Of a stretch of 64,000 nucleotides of DNA, positions 52,600 to 60,951 are shown piece by piece. Position 1 is the first letter of the stretch; each line of letters begins with the position of its first letter. This DNA comes from Lachnospiraceae bacterium (GTDB lineage: Bacteria > Bacillota > Clostridia > Lachnospirales > Lachnospiraceae), in contig JAFZWW010000107.1 in NCBI GenBank assembly GCA_017617005.1, positions 1 to 64,000 of the forward strand, read 5' to 3'. A model generated the notes under the pieces. It was not told the origin of the DNA. It saw only the letters and a list, made by a program, of their open reading frames with translations, and made no database searches. Both the position numbers and the translations under genes were made by a program.

Positions 52600-53523
52600 T
52601 TATCCGAGGACGGTTCCGCAGCTCAGCTTTTTGCCGAGAAGAAATGCAGAAGTGTCCATTCTCTTTTTTCCTTCAGCCTGAAGAGACATTACACGGATCG
52701 AGCCTTCAGAACATGCAACGGTAAAAGAATTCTTATCAACGTCTATGATCTCACCGGGCTTACCGCTCTTTTCACAGAGCGATGCCTCCCAGATCTTGAG
52801 AGTTTTTCCTTCAAGGCGGGTGAATGCACCGGGCCAGGGATTGAATGCCCGGATCTGTGCATCGATCTGTACTGCAGTCTTCTTAAAATCGATAAGTCCG
52901 TCTTCTTTTTTGATAAGAGGGGCATAACAGCTTAATGAATCATCTTGGGTAACAGGAGTTATTTTACCCTCTTCAATAAGGGGCAATGCCTCCAGCAGAG
53001 CCTGTCCTCCGAGATCCATAAGCCTGTCGTGGAGTGTTTCGAAGGTCTCATCGGGAGCCAGTTCATACTTCTTCTGATAGAGAATATCCCCGGTATCAAG
53101 TCCCTCGTTCATCTGCATGATGGTGATTCCGGTCTCCTTCTCACCGTCGAGGATGACCCTCTGGATGGGGGAAGCACCACGGTATTTCGGAAGAAGCGAA
53201 GCATGAACATTGATGCATCCGTATTTCGGCTGTTCAAGTATCTCCTTTGAAAGAATCTGGCCGAAAGCTGCGACCACATAAATATCTGCGGGATACTCCA
53301 AAAGCTTTGCCGTCTCTTCGGGTCTTTTGATCCTTTCCGGCTGAAGCACGGGAATGCCGGCAGCAACGGCAACTTCCTTCACAGGTGAAAAAACGGGAGC
53401 ACCGCTCCTTCCTTTCGGCCTGTCGGGCTGAGTAATAACAGCTGATATTTCATAACCCGCTTCTATAAGACTTTTAAGACTTCCGGCTGCAAAATCCGGA
53501 GTTCCCATAAATAAGATCTTCAC
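52600..53523 (-). CDS. fmt: Methionyl-tRNA formyltransferase
   Basis: Transfers a formyl group from 10-formyl-tetrahydrofolate to initiator Met-tRNA. The N-terminal domain has the GTPDFAAGSL start, catalytic Asn and His in INVHASLLPKYRG and Asp in EGLDTGDI; the C-terminal tRNA-binding barrel is complete. I set the start at the GTG at 53523 (307 residues, beginning MKILFMGTPDF as usual) because GAGGAG lies nine bases upstream; a TTG two codons earlier would have only three bases of spacing. It follows def by 6 bases. Confidence 0.95.
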   Translation of the reverse strand: MKILFMGTPDFAAGSLKSLIEAGYEISAVITQPDRPKGRSGAPVFSPVKEVAVAAGIPVLQPERIKRPEETAKLLEYPADIYVVAAFGQILSKEILEQPKYGCINVHASLLPKYRGASPIQRVILDGEKETGITIMQMNEGLDTGDILYQKKYELAPDETFETLHDRLMDLGGQALLEALPLIEEGKITPVTQDDSLSCYAPLIKKEDGLIDFKKTAVQIDAQIRAFNPWPGAFTRLEGKTLKIWEASLCEKSGKPGEIIDVDKNSFTVACSEGSIRVMSLQAEGKKRMDTSAFLLGKKLSCGTVLG

Positions 53524-53529
53524 AGTCAA

Positions 53530-54036
53530 TCACTCCTCTTCGGTGATCTCTTCTTCGTCATCGTCATCCGCCAGGGATTCGGTGTCCACAAGCTCGCCTT
53601 CAAGCTTTTCGGTATAGAGATGGCCGTCAAGATGCTCAAGCTCATGGCAGATGGCTCTTGCAAGAAGTCCTTCACCTTCGATCTCGATGGGGTTCATATC
53701 CCTGTCGAGTGCAACAGCCTTTACATGATTGGGTCTGGTAACTATGCCGGTTTTTCCGGGGAGGCTCAGGCATCCCTCGTAACCGGTCTGTTCACCGTCC
53801 TGCTCAACAATCCTGGGATTGATGAGAACAAGGGGATCTTCACCCGTCGTATCAATGACCACGATACGCTTTAAAACTCCCACCTGGGGAGCTGCGAGAC
53901 CTACGCCGTTAGCATCATACATGGTCTCGAACATATCGGCTATGAGCTGCTTATTGCGCTCAGTCATCTCCTTGACCTCGATGCAGACCTTATTGAGAAC
54001 GGGATCGCCGAATTCTCTGATATTTCTGAGTGCCAT
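53530..54036 (-). CDS. def: Peptide deformylase
   Basis: A 168-residue metallo-enzyme that removes the N-formyl group from new proteins. The three motifs are GVGLAAPQVG (44-53), EGCLSLPG (87-94, with the metal-binding Cys) and HELEHLDG (131-138, two His ligands and the catalytic Glu). The tail is acidic (EDDDEEEITEE-like, last ~15 residues). It is a type 1 or type 1-like enzyme by length. It sits next to fmt, the enzyme with the opposite reaction, as in most bacteria. Confidence 0.97.
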   Translation of the reverse strand: MALRNIREFGDPVLNKVCIEVKEMTERNKQLIADMFETMYDANGVGLAAPQVGVLKRIVVIDTTGEDPLVLINPRIVEQDGEQTGYEGCLSLPGKTGIVTRPNHVKAVALDRDMNPIEIEGEGLLARAICHELEHLDGHLYTEKLEGELVDTESLADDDDEEEITEEE

Positions 54037-54049
54037 TTCTTTTACCTCG

Positions 54050-56278
54050 TTAAATCTGATTCATGGGATCAAGATCGAACTGCACGAACATCTGCCCCAT
54101 GTCCTTATCTTTGAAAAATTCCTCAGATACGCTTCTTATTGATGAAAGATGCTTGGAATCCGCATTTTTCACATACAGAACGTACCTGTAATAGTCCTTG
54201 ACCTTCATTATATTGGCAGGTGCGGGCCCCAGTATCCTTACCGGACCTTTAGACTTTATCACATCTGACAGTTCTTCAGCAAGAAGAGCCGTCTTCTTTT
54301 GATCAAGTCCGAACAGCTGTATGCAGAGCATATGGGTTGCGGGAGGATACGCGGCCGCTTCACGGTATGCGATCTCCTCTTCATAGAAAGCCTCGTAATC
54401 CTGTGCCGCGGCGCATTTTACGGCGTAATGATCAGGCTGGTAGGTCTGGATTATGCTCAGGCCGGGCTTGTCGCCCCTTCCCGCTCTTCCGCATGCCTGT
54501 GCAAGAAGCTGGAAGGTCCTTTCGGAAGCCCTGTAATCCGGTACACCGAGTGAAAGATCCGCCGCAAGTATTCCCACAAGCGTGACATTCGGGAAATCAT
54601 GTCCCTTTACTATCATCTGTGTTCCTATAAGTATCTGAGCTTCTCCATTTGCAAAAGAAGACAGGATCCTGTCATACGACCCCTTGGTTGCAGTCGTATC
54701 CTTGTCCATACGCAGGACCTTTACATGAGGATACATCTTGAGGATTCTTTCCTCGACCTGCTCCGTTCCCGCCTTGATGGCTGCCAGATAGGATGAACCG
54801 CAGGAAGGACAGGCGGCGGGCTTGTCCGTGATCTCACCGCAGTAATGGCAGACCAGTTTTGAACCCCCGTGCAGGGACATCGGTACTTCACAATGCGGAC
54901 ACATGATGACTTTGCCGCATTCCCTGCAGGATACCTGGCCCGAAAAGCCCCTTCTGTTCAAAAAGAGCATTATCTGCTCCCCTCTTGCCAGGGTTTCGTC
55001 CATATGTGCCTTAAGTGACCTTGAGAACATCGATCTGTTACCGCCTGAAAGCTCTTTCCTCAGGTCGATTATCTCCGTTTCGGGCAGTCCTACTCCCGTA
55101 GCCCTCTCTTTCATCCTAAAAAGAGTGATATCACCGGCTGTCGCGGCGCTGTAGCTTTCAAGCGAAGGGGTTGCCGAACCCATTACAAAGGTTGCTCCCG
55201 ATAATTCACAGAGCTTTTTTGCAACCTCTCTTGCATGATACCTCGGAGTGCTCTCCGATTTGTAGCTGGACTCATGCTCTTCGTCCATTATGATGAGTCC
55301 GATGTTCGGAAAAGGCGTAAAAAGCGCGGATCTGGGACCGATTATGATATCGATATCCCTGTTCCTTGCTCTTTCGCACTGGTCAAATTTCTCTCCGGCA
55401 GACATCGAAGAGTTAAGAACGCTCACTCTGTCGCCGAATTTTGCATAAAATCTTGCAAGGGTCTGATATGTAAGGGCAATCTCCGGTATCAGGAAGATAA
55501 CCTGCCTGCCCAGAAGGATGCATTTTTCGGCAAGTCTTAAATAAACTTCCGTTTTGCCGCTTCCGGTCACGCCATGGATGAGAAAGCTTCCGGCCCTGCC
55601 CTCTTCGATATCCTTATTTACCGCATTGACGATCACGGACTGTTCATCGTTGAGGGATACGTTCTTTTTCTCCATCTCGGAAACGGTGGGCTTCCTGTAT
55701 TCGGATGAGGTCTCGTAATATGCCGCTCCGCATTTTATAAGACCGTTTACCGTGGCACCGCTGACCCTCAGTTTTCCCGATATCCAGGATGAAGGAATCC
55801 TGTCATTTTCGATAAGTGCACGAAGGAGGTTTTCCTTGGCATTCTGCTTCTTCCTGTGAGCCTCGGCTGCAAGTGCAAGAAGCTCGTCCTTCTCCATTTT
55901 TCTGACAAGCGTCCTGATCTCCACGGGCTTTGCCTTGGCCTTGGCAGGGATAACGGCCTTAAGAGCCTGTGAAAGCGTTCCGCCGTAGGTATTCTTTATG
56001 AACGCAGCAATCTCAAAGCTTCTGTCCTCTGCACCCATACTGCCTTCGACAAGCCCAAGAATATCCTTAACCTTGTCCGGATCGTATTCCGTATCGTCTT
56101 TTATCGCGATGACATAGCCCTTTTTCTCGGTATTTCCCGCGCCGAAAGGGATCCTTACCCTGCTTCCCACGCAAATAATACCGGATAACCTTTCCGGTAT
56201 CCGGTAACTGAACGGTTTATCGAGTTTTTCGATGCTGACATCTATACAGACATCAGCGTACTTAACACCTGTTTCCAA
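54050..56278 (-). CDS. priA: Primosomal protein N' (replication restart helicase PriA)
   Basis: PriA restarts replication at stalled forks by loading the replicative helicase. The N-terminal 3'-DNA-binding domain (KYADVCIDVS onward), Walker A GVTGSGKTEVYL, DEEH box MDEEHESSYK, the zinc-binding region with eight Cys (CRECGKVIMCPHC, CHYCG, CPSCG) and the C-terminal helicase motifs are all present. I start at the TTG at 56278 (742 residues): GGAG lies eight bases upstream and the predicted transcription start is about 56292. A longer frame starting with TTG at 56296 would begin before the message and lacks a ribosome binding site. First gene of the priA-def-fmt-rsmB-rlmN operon. Confidence 0.95.
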   Translation of the reverse strand: METGVKYADVCIDVSIEKLDKPFSYRIPERLSGIICVGSRVRIPFGAGNTEKKGYVIAIKDDTEYDPDKVKDILGLVEGSMGAEDRSFEIAAFIKNTYGGTLSQALKAVIPAKAKAKPVEIRTLVRKMEKDELLALAAEAHRKKQNAKENLLRALIENDRIPSSWISGKLRVSGATVNGLIKCGAAYYETSSEYRKPTVSEMEKKNVSLNDEQSVIVNAVNKDIEEGRAGSFLIHGVTGSGKTEVYLRLAEKCILLGRQVIFLIPEIALTYQTLARFYAKFGDRVSVLNSSMSAGEKFDQCERARNRDIDIIIGPRSALFTPFPNIGLIIMDEEHESSYKSESTPRYHAREVAKKLCELSGATFVMGSATPSLESYSAATAGDITLFRMKERATGVGLPETEIIDLRKELSGGNRSMFSRSLKAHMDETLARGEQIMLFLNRRGFSGQVSCRECGKVIMCPHCEVPMSLHGGSKLVCHYCGEITDKPAACPSCGSSYLAAIKAGTEQVEERILKMYPHVKVLRMDKDTTATKGSYDRILSSFANGEAQILIGTQMIVKGHDFPNVTLVGILAADLSLGVPDYRASERTFQLLAQACGRAGRGDKPGLSIIQTYQPDHYAVKCAAAQDYEAFYEEEIAYREAAAYPPATHMLCIQLFGLDQKKTALLAEELSDVIKSKGPVRILGPAPANIMKVKDYYRYVLYVKNADSKHLSSIRSVSEEFFKDKDMGQMFVQFDLDPMNQI

Positions 56279-56298
56279 CTCTATGTCTCCGCTCAAAT

Positions 56299-56327
56299 AT
56301 TATACCCCATAAGGCTCTTTCTCTCAA
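56299..56327 (-). promoter_or_regulatory. Promoter of the priA operon
   Basis: Minus strand TTGAGA (56322-56327), 17-base spacer, TATAAT (56299-56304). Predicted +1 about 56292, leaving a very short leader that just includes the GGAG box of the TTG start at 56278. Confidence 0.75.
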
Positions 56328-56369
56328 CGACTGAGAACATGAGATGTTTCCTGTATTTCAGGGCTGACG

Positions 56370-56538
56370 CTGACATAAATATCGACGTCAAGGCGCCTGC
56401 GAGAAATTCGCTCGCCTGGTGTTTGATTTTCCGATTCCATAAGCGAATCGGTAAATCAAATCACCTGCGGCATGAGCTTCGGATTGTATGATATATGAAT
56501 TTCCGCCTGGCGCCGCAGTAAGGAGATATTTATGTCAG
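56370..56538. repeat. 169-bp palindromic intergenic element B
   Basis: The ends CTGACATAAATATC (56370-56383) and GATATTTATGTCAG (56525-56538) are perfect inverted repeats. GGCGCC occurs inside each arm (56392-56397, 56509-56514). The centre is a long hairpin: 56418-56437 pairs with 56445-56465 (about 19 pairs, one bulge, one mismatch) around CATAAGC. A small stem GCGAG/CTCGC lies at 56399-56415. No reading frame is convincing. It sits between the recJ terminator and the priA promoter. It could be a miniature mobile element or a structured RNA. Confidence 0.6.
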
Positions 56539-56586
56539 TGGCAGTCCGTATGACAGTCGGGAAACACTCCGGTTCCGGGTGCAACG

Positions 56587-56615
56587 AAAAAGAGCACCGG
56601 GGTGACCGATGCTCT
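56587..56615. terminator. Terminator downstream of recJ
   Basis: AGAGCACCGG (56591-56600) pairs with CCGATGCTCT (56606-56615), one G-T, around a five-base loop. Read on the minus strand it ends in TTTTTC, so it terminates recJ; on the plus strand it ends in TTTTCC, so it may work both ways. It lies about 170 bases beyond the recJ stop. Confidence 0.75.
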
Positions 56616-56616
56616 T

Positions 56617-56785
56617 TTCCGTTTCTTATGAGGGGGGAGAATAACTAACTTTATTAGTTATCTTGATACATATGTTAAAGCAAAATTGTGTCAAAAATAT
56701 GTCAAAACAACTAAAAAAAAATAAAATTAATTAAGAAACTATAAACAAATTTTGAGTTTCCTGAAAAACCGCGTATTTATCGCAT
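56617..56785. other. AT-rich stretch between recJ and its terminator
   Basis: No gene seen. It contains a hairpin ATAACTAA/TTAGTTAT (56641-56661), and on the minus strand two TTGACA boxes exactly 11 bases apart (56689-56694 and 56700-56705). Neither has a good -10 at normal spacing (TATGTA at 16 bases for the nearer one). If active it would make a short RNA ending at the terminator at 56587. Confidence 0.4.
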
Positions 56786-58546
56786 TTATCGGTAATATTT
56801 CATCTTAAAATCGACGCTTTCGTTTCCATGAAATTCGTTTAAACCGACCTCAAAACATATATCAAGGTTAATTTGTGTCTTTCCGGCACACAATTCAGAG
56901 ACGGTATTTTCACCGTATTTTTCTTTCAGATAGCCTTCAAAAGCATCCATATCACCGAAATATATAAGCCTGAATCTCTTACCTCCGGAAAGTGCGGTCA
57001 GATTACCGTATTTTCCTTCTTTTCCCATGCGGGAAATTCCGGATATCGTAACCTTGGGACATGCAAAAAGCGCTCCCGGATTGCCGACTCCGACGGGTTC
57101 AAGCTTTGCAATATCCTTTACCAGCCGTACGGAAGCATATTCAAGCGGAACGCAGGCATCAAACCTGACTTCCCTTACAAGGTCGTCATCCGTAAGTCCC
57201 GCAGATGCCTTAAGCTTTTCGGACAGTTCTTCCAGATTCTTCTCCTCAAGCGAAAAGCCCGCAGCCATTGCGTGACCGCCGAATTTCGTAAAGAGGTCCT
57301 TTACTTCCGAAAGCTTTTCAAACATGTTATAGGCGGGGATGGATCTTCCGGAGCCTTTGAGTCCGTCCTCTCCCCTTGTGATAACAAGCGTGGGACGGTT
57401 ATAGCTTTCCTTCAGTTTTCCGGCAACAAGCCCGGCAATGCTTTCGTGAACATCCGGAAGAAAGACGATAAGTATCTTATCGTCGAGCATATTCTTTTCG
57501 TCTATAAGCCTTACGGCCGTTTCAAGGCCGGTAACGGTCATGTTCTTCCTGTGATCGTTAAGATCCTTGATATGGGACGCTTCCTTCAGGCATTCGTCGT
57601 AATCATCCGATAAAAGAAGCTTTACGGAATTTCCCGCCTGCTCAAGCCTTCCGGTTGAATTGATGGAAGGTCCAATGACAAAAGAAAGAGAATACGTGCC
57701 TATACGCGAGGCATCGAGCGAATTTGCGCTCATAAGGGCCCTGAGACCCGTATTGTCGGTTGTCTTGATCCTCTTTATTCCTTCGCGTACAAGATACCTG
57801 TTTTCGCCTGTAAGTTCCATCACGTCGCACACGGTACCGAGAGCGGCAAACTGCACGGATTCATCAAGGGCTTCATCAAGCTGCACACTCTTCCTGCGGG
57901 ATGCAAGTGCGGTCATGAATTTATATGCGACCATTGCACCGCAGATGCCCTTATAAGGGTATTTGCTTCCGTCTCTGTGGGGATCTACGACCGCTTCGCA
58001 TTCGGGAAGGATCTCTTTTTTCACATCTCCGTCTTCTGAATAAGGAACCTGGTGATGATCTGTGACGATAACCTTCATACCGAGTTCATATGCAAGCTTC
58101 ACCTGGGATGCGGCGGCAATACCGTTGTCGCAGGTTATGATCAGCTTTATTCCGTCTTCGGAAGCTTTCCTTACAAGATCGTCATTTATGCCGTAACCGT
58201 CACGGAGACGGTCGGGAATGGAATAGGAAACATTGCCTCCCGCGGCGGTTATTCCCTTCATAAGGATGACCGTTGAGGTAACACCGTCGACATCATAGTC
58301 ACCTATGATACGGATCCTGTCTCCGGCATCTATAGCGTCGCACAGTGCGGTAACAGCCTTTTCCATATCGGGCAAAAGAAACGGATCGTTAAGAAGCCCC
58401 AGGCCACCGTTAAGGTAGTCCTCGGCCTCTTTGAGATTCTCTATTCCGCGGTTCCTGATGATGCGGGCACAAAGAGGGTCTATCCCCAGCTCCTTCCCCC
58501 ACTCAATAAAATCACCGCTTTTTCTTATTTCGATCCACTTTTCCAT
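56786..58546 (-). CDS. recJ: Single-stranded-DNA-specific exonuclease RecJ
   Basis: RecJ degrades single-stranded DNA 5' to 3' in recombination and repair. The DHH phosphoesterase motifs are present: DYDVDGVTST (83-92), TCDNGIAA, DHHQVP (164-169) and a DHHA1 domain with GGHAMAAGFSL. Length 586 is normal. AGGAA precedes the ATG; that box overlaps the T-run of the secDF terminator immediately upstream. Its own terminator lies at 56587-56615. Confidence 0.96.
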   Translation of the reverse strand: MEKWIEIRKSGDFIEWGKELGIDPLCARIIRNRGIENLKEAEDYLNGGLGLLNDPFLLPDMEKAVTALCDAIDAGDRIRIIGDYDVDGVTSTVILMKGITAAGGNVSYSIPDRLRDGYGINDDLVRKASEDGIKLIITCDNGIAAASQVKLAYELGMKVIVTDHHQVPYSEDGDVKKEILPECEAVVDPHRDGSKYPYKGICGAMVAYKFMTALASRRKSVQLDEALDESVQFAALGTVCDVMELTGENRYLVREGIKRIKTTDNTGLRALMSANSLDASRIGTYSLSFVIGPSINSTGRLEQAGNSVKLLLSDDYDECLKEASHIKDLNDHRKNMTVTGLETAVRLIDEKNMLDDKILIVFLPDVHESIAGLVAGKLKESYNRPTLVITRGEDGLKGSGRSIPAYNMFEKLSEVKDLFTKFGGHAMAAGFSLEEKNLEELSEKLKASAGLTDDDLVREVRFDACVPLEYASVRLVKDIAKLEPVGVGNPGALFACPKVTISGISRMGKEGKYGNLTALSGGKRFRLIYFGDMDAFEGYLKEKYGENTVSELCAGKTQINLDICFEVGLNEFHGNESVDFKMKYYR

Positions 58547-58553
58547 AGGTTCC

Positions 58554-58587
58554 TAAAAAATTACGGGGACGAATCTCGCCCCCGTAA
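58554..58587 (-). terminator. Terminator between secDF and recJ, overlapping the recJ ribosome binding site
   Basis: Read on the minus strand TTACGGGG pairs perfectly with CCCCGTAA and is followed by TTTTTT. It lies 18 bases after the secDF stop. The T-run directly abuts the AGGAA of recJ, so any recJ translation from this direction needs read-through. Confidence 0.85.
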
Positions 58588-58605
58588 GTATTGAAGAAGT
58601 ATGTA

Positions 58606-60873
58606 TTATTTCTTGGCCTTAGCGGGGAACTTCTGAGTAAGAATGACCCAGAAAGCACCTGCAAGACATACGGATGAGTAGCATCCGCATCCGATACCTA
58701 CCATAAGAGGAAGGGCGAAATCCTTGATGCTTGAAACACCGAGCACATAGAGAAGTGCGACCATTACGAATGTAGTCAGTGAAGTGAAGATACTTCTTGA
58801 AAGCGTCTGGGTGACACTCTTGTTGACTATCGAAACTATATCGCTCTTTCCGGCATTGGCCATGTTCTCACGTACACGGTCGAATATAACGATCGTAGCG
58901 TTGATCGAATAACCGACGATGGTCAGCATACATGCAACGAAGGTGTTGCTTACGGATACTCTTGCGGCCGCATAGAACGCAAGCACAACGAGTACGTCGT
59001 GAACAAGTGCGAGTACGGATGAGAAACCGAATCTGAAATCCTTGAATCTGATCCTGATATAAACGAGCATGCAGAGGATTGCAACGATAACCGCGATGAT
59101 TGTATCCCTCTTCATCTCATCGGAAATGGTCGAGGAAATTGTCTCGGTCTGGATGCTTGTCGAAGCAACTCCGAACTTCTCAGTGAACATCTGCTCAAGA
59201 GCCTGTCTTACGGATGACTCAAGAGTTGAGGTCTTGAAGATGACCTCGTTGGAGTTCTGAACCGTCTGAACCTGAACGGTGCTTCCGGTGATTGCCTCTA
59301 TCTCGGGAACAACCGTATCGTTAAGCTGCTGGAGAGTGTAATTCTCATTAAAGTCAACGGTGGTAGCCGTTCCGCCTACGAAATCAAGTGAGTAGTTCAG
59401 AGCACCTTTTCCTGCGCCCTTGTTGATTCCCATGAATACGAAGCCTGCAAGGATAACGATAACGGAAAGTGCGATGAAGACCATTTTCTTGCTGAGGAAA
59501 TCGATGGGCTTTCTTTCCTTTCCTCTACCGTAAAATACAACGGATCTAAGGCCGAGGGCATACAGTGCCTTCATGAGCCACTTGGTAACAAAGAGTGCGG
59601 TGAACATCGAAACAACGATACCGAGCGCAAGAGTCTGTGCAAAGCCCTTTACATTGGAAGGTCCGAGGAGCAGGAGCACAACAGCCGCGATAAGGGTTGT
59701 GACGTTACCGTCGATGATTGCGGAAAGAGCCTTTGCATAACCGGTGTTGATAGCATCCTCAACACTTGCTTCCTTGCCAAGTTCCTCCCTGATACGTGCG
59801 AATACGACAACGTTGGCATCGACTGCCATACCTATTGAAAGGATGATACCTGCGATACCGGGAAGGGTAAGCGTAAGCACATCATTGAATCCGATAAGAA
59901 GAAGTACGATCAGTGCAACATAGAAGCAAAGAGCTATTGCTGCGGCAAGACCGGGAATGAAATAGACAACTATCATAAAGGCCGCAACTATTCCGAGACC
60001 GATGGCACCTGCTTTAAGTGAAGTATTGATAGCGTCAACACCGAGCTGTGCACCGACCACCTTGGAGTGGAGCTCTTCGAGTTCGAGTGAAAGTCCGCCG
60101 ATACGGATGGTGGAAGCAAGGTTTTCAGCCTCTTCGTATGTGAACGATCCTGAGATCGAAGCATCACCGTTGTAGATTGCTTCGTTAACCCTGGGAACGC
60201 TTACGAATGTTCCGTCATAATAGATACCGATCGTCTCATGTCCGCGTGCTACGGCTCTCTCGGTAGCAGTTGCGAATCTTGCAGCAGCATCCGGAGTAAG
60301 TGAAAGTGATACGGCATATTCGTTGTTCTTCATATTGTCCTGCTGGACAACCGCTCTGGCATCGGTAACATCGGTACCGGTGATGACAACCGATCCGTCC
60401 GCGATGAGCTCTTCGATAGACTTATTGAGAGCGTACTGATATGCATAAGAGCCATCCTCTGCAAATACGGGCTGCTCGGAATAGTTGGCATTTCCGTCGG
60501 AATCGGTAGCGCTGATGAAATAAAGTGCTCCGGGACGACCGAGCTGTGAAAGAATGGTCTCGGCATCGGTAACACCGGGGATCTCGATGGCGATCCTGTT
60601 GGAACCTTCCTGATAAACCTGAGCTTCGGTCGAATAGTTAGAAACTCTCTGCTGAAGCTTGTAAATGGTATCTGACATATCGGTATCGGAAGGATTCTCG
60701 TCTCCGACAACCTGATAAGTGATACTTACGCCGCCCGCAAGATCGAGTCCGAGCTTGATGTCGGATGCGTTTCCTGCGCCGTTTCCGTCGTAGCCCCAAA
60801 TATCCATGTAGCCGATTCCCAGTGTAAGGGCAAGTACTACGATGATAATGAGGAGAGCCTTACTCTTTTTCAT
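58606..60873 (-). CDS. secDF: Fused SecDF protein-export membrane protein
   Basis: A 755-residue fusion of SecD and SecF, the proton-driven partner of SecYEG that helps pull exported proteins across the membrane. Twelve membrane helices are expected. The SecD half has LGLDLAGGVSITYQV after the first helix, the P1 periplasmic region and GMAVDANVVVFARI in helix 4. The SecF half begins near residue 450 with SLDFVGGTATTVDF, then TIVGYSINATIVIFDRVREN. Fused SecDF is known from Bacillus and some Clostridia. It is encoded next to the SCIFF maturase, a neighbourhood I recall as common in Clostridia. It has its own promoter at 60923-60951. Confidence 0.97.
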   Translation of the reverse strand: MKKSKALLIIIVVLALTLGIGYMDIWGYDGNGAGNASDIKLGLDLAGGVSITYQVVGDENPSDTDMSDTIYKLQQRVSNYSTEAQVYQEGSNRIAIEIPGVTDAETILSQLGRPGALYFISATDSDGNANYSEQPVFAEDGSYAYQYALNKSIEELIADGSVVITGTDVTDARAVVQQDNMKNNEYAVSLSLTPDAAARFATATERAVARGHETIGIYYDGTFVSVPRVNEAIYNGDASISGSFTYEEAENLASTIRIGGLSLELEELHSKVVGAQLGVDAINTSLKAGAIGLGIVAAFMIVVYFIPGLAAAIALCFYVALIVLLLIGFNDVLTLTLPGIAGIILSIGMAVDANVVVFARIREELGKEASVEDAINTGYAKALSAIIDGNVTTLIAAVVLLLLGPSNVKGFAQTLALGIVVSMFTALFVTKWLMKALYALGLRSVVFYGRGKERKPIDFLSKKMVFIALSVIVILAGFVFMGINKGAGKGALNYSLDFVGGTATTVDFNENYTLQQLNDTVVPEIEAITGSTVQVQTVQNSNEVIFKTSTLESSVRQALEQMFTEKFGVASTSIQTETISSTISDEMKRDTIIAVIVAILCMLVYIRIRFKDFRFGFSSVLALVHDVLVVLAFYAAARVSVSNTFVACMLTIVGYSINATIVIFDRVRENMANAGKSDIVSIVNKSVTQTLSRSIFTSLTTFVMVALLYVLGVSSIKDFALPLMVGIGCGCYSSVCLAGAFWVILTQKFPAKAKK

Positions 60874-60922
60874 GACAAATACTTTCCTTTCAAATTAAAA
60901 GTGCAAAAAACCAAACAAAAAG

Positions 60923-60951
60923 ATATTACTACCTAATTAAAGAAAAATCAA
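60923..60951 (-). promoter_or_regulatory. Promoter of secDF
   Basis: Minus strand TTGATT (60946-60951), 17-base spacer, TAATAT (60923-60928). The -35 overlaps the stop codon of the SCIFF maturase gene. Predicted +1 about 60916, leader about 43 bases with GAAAGGAAAG. Confidence 0.65.
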
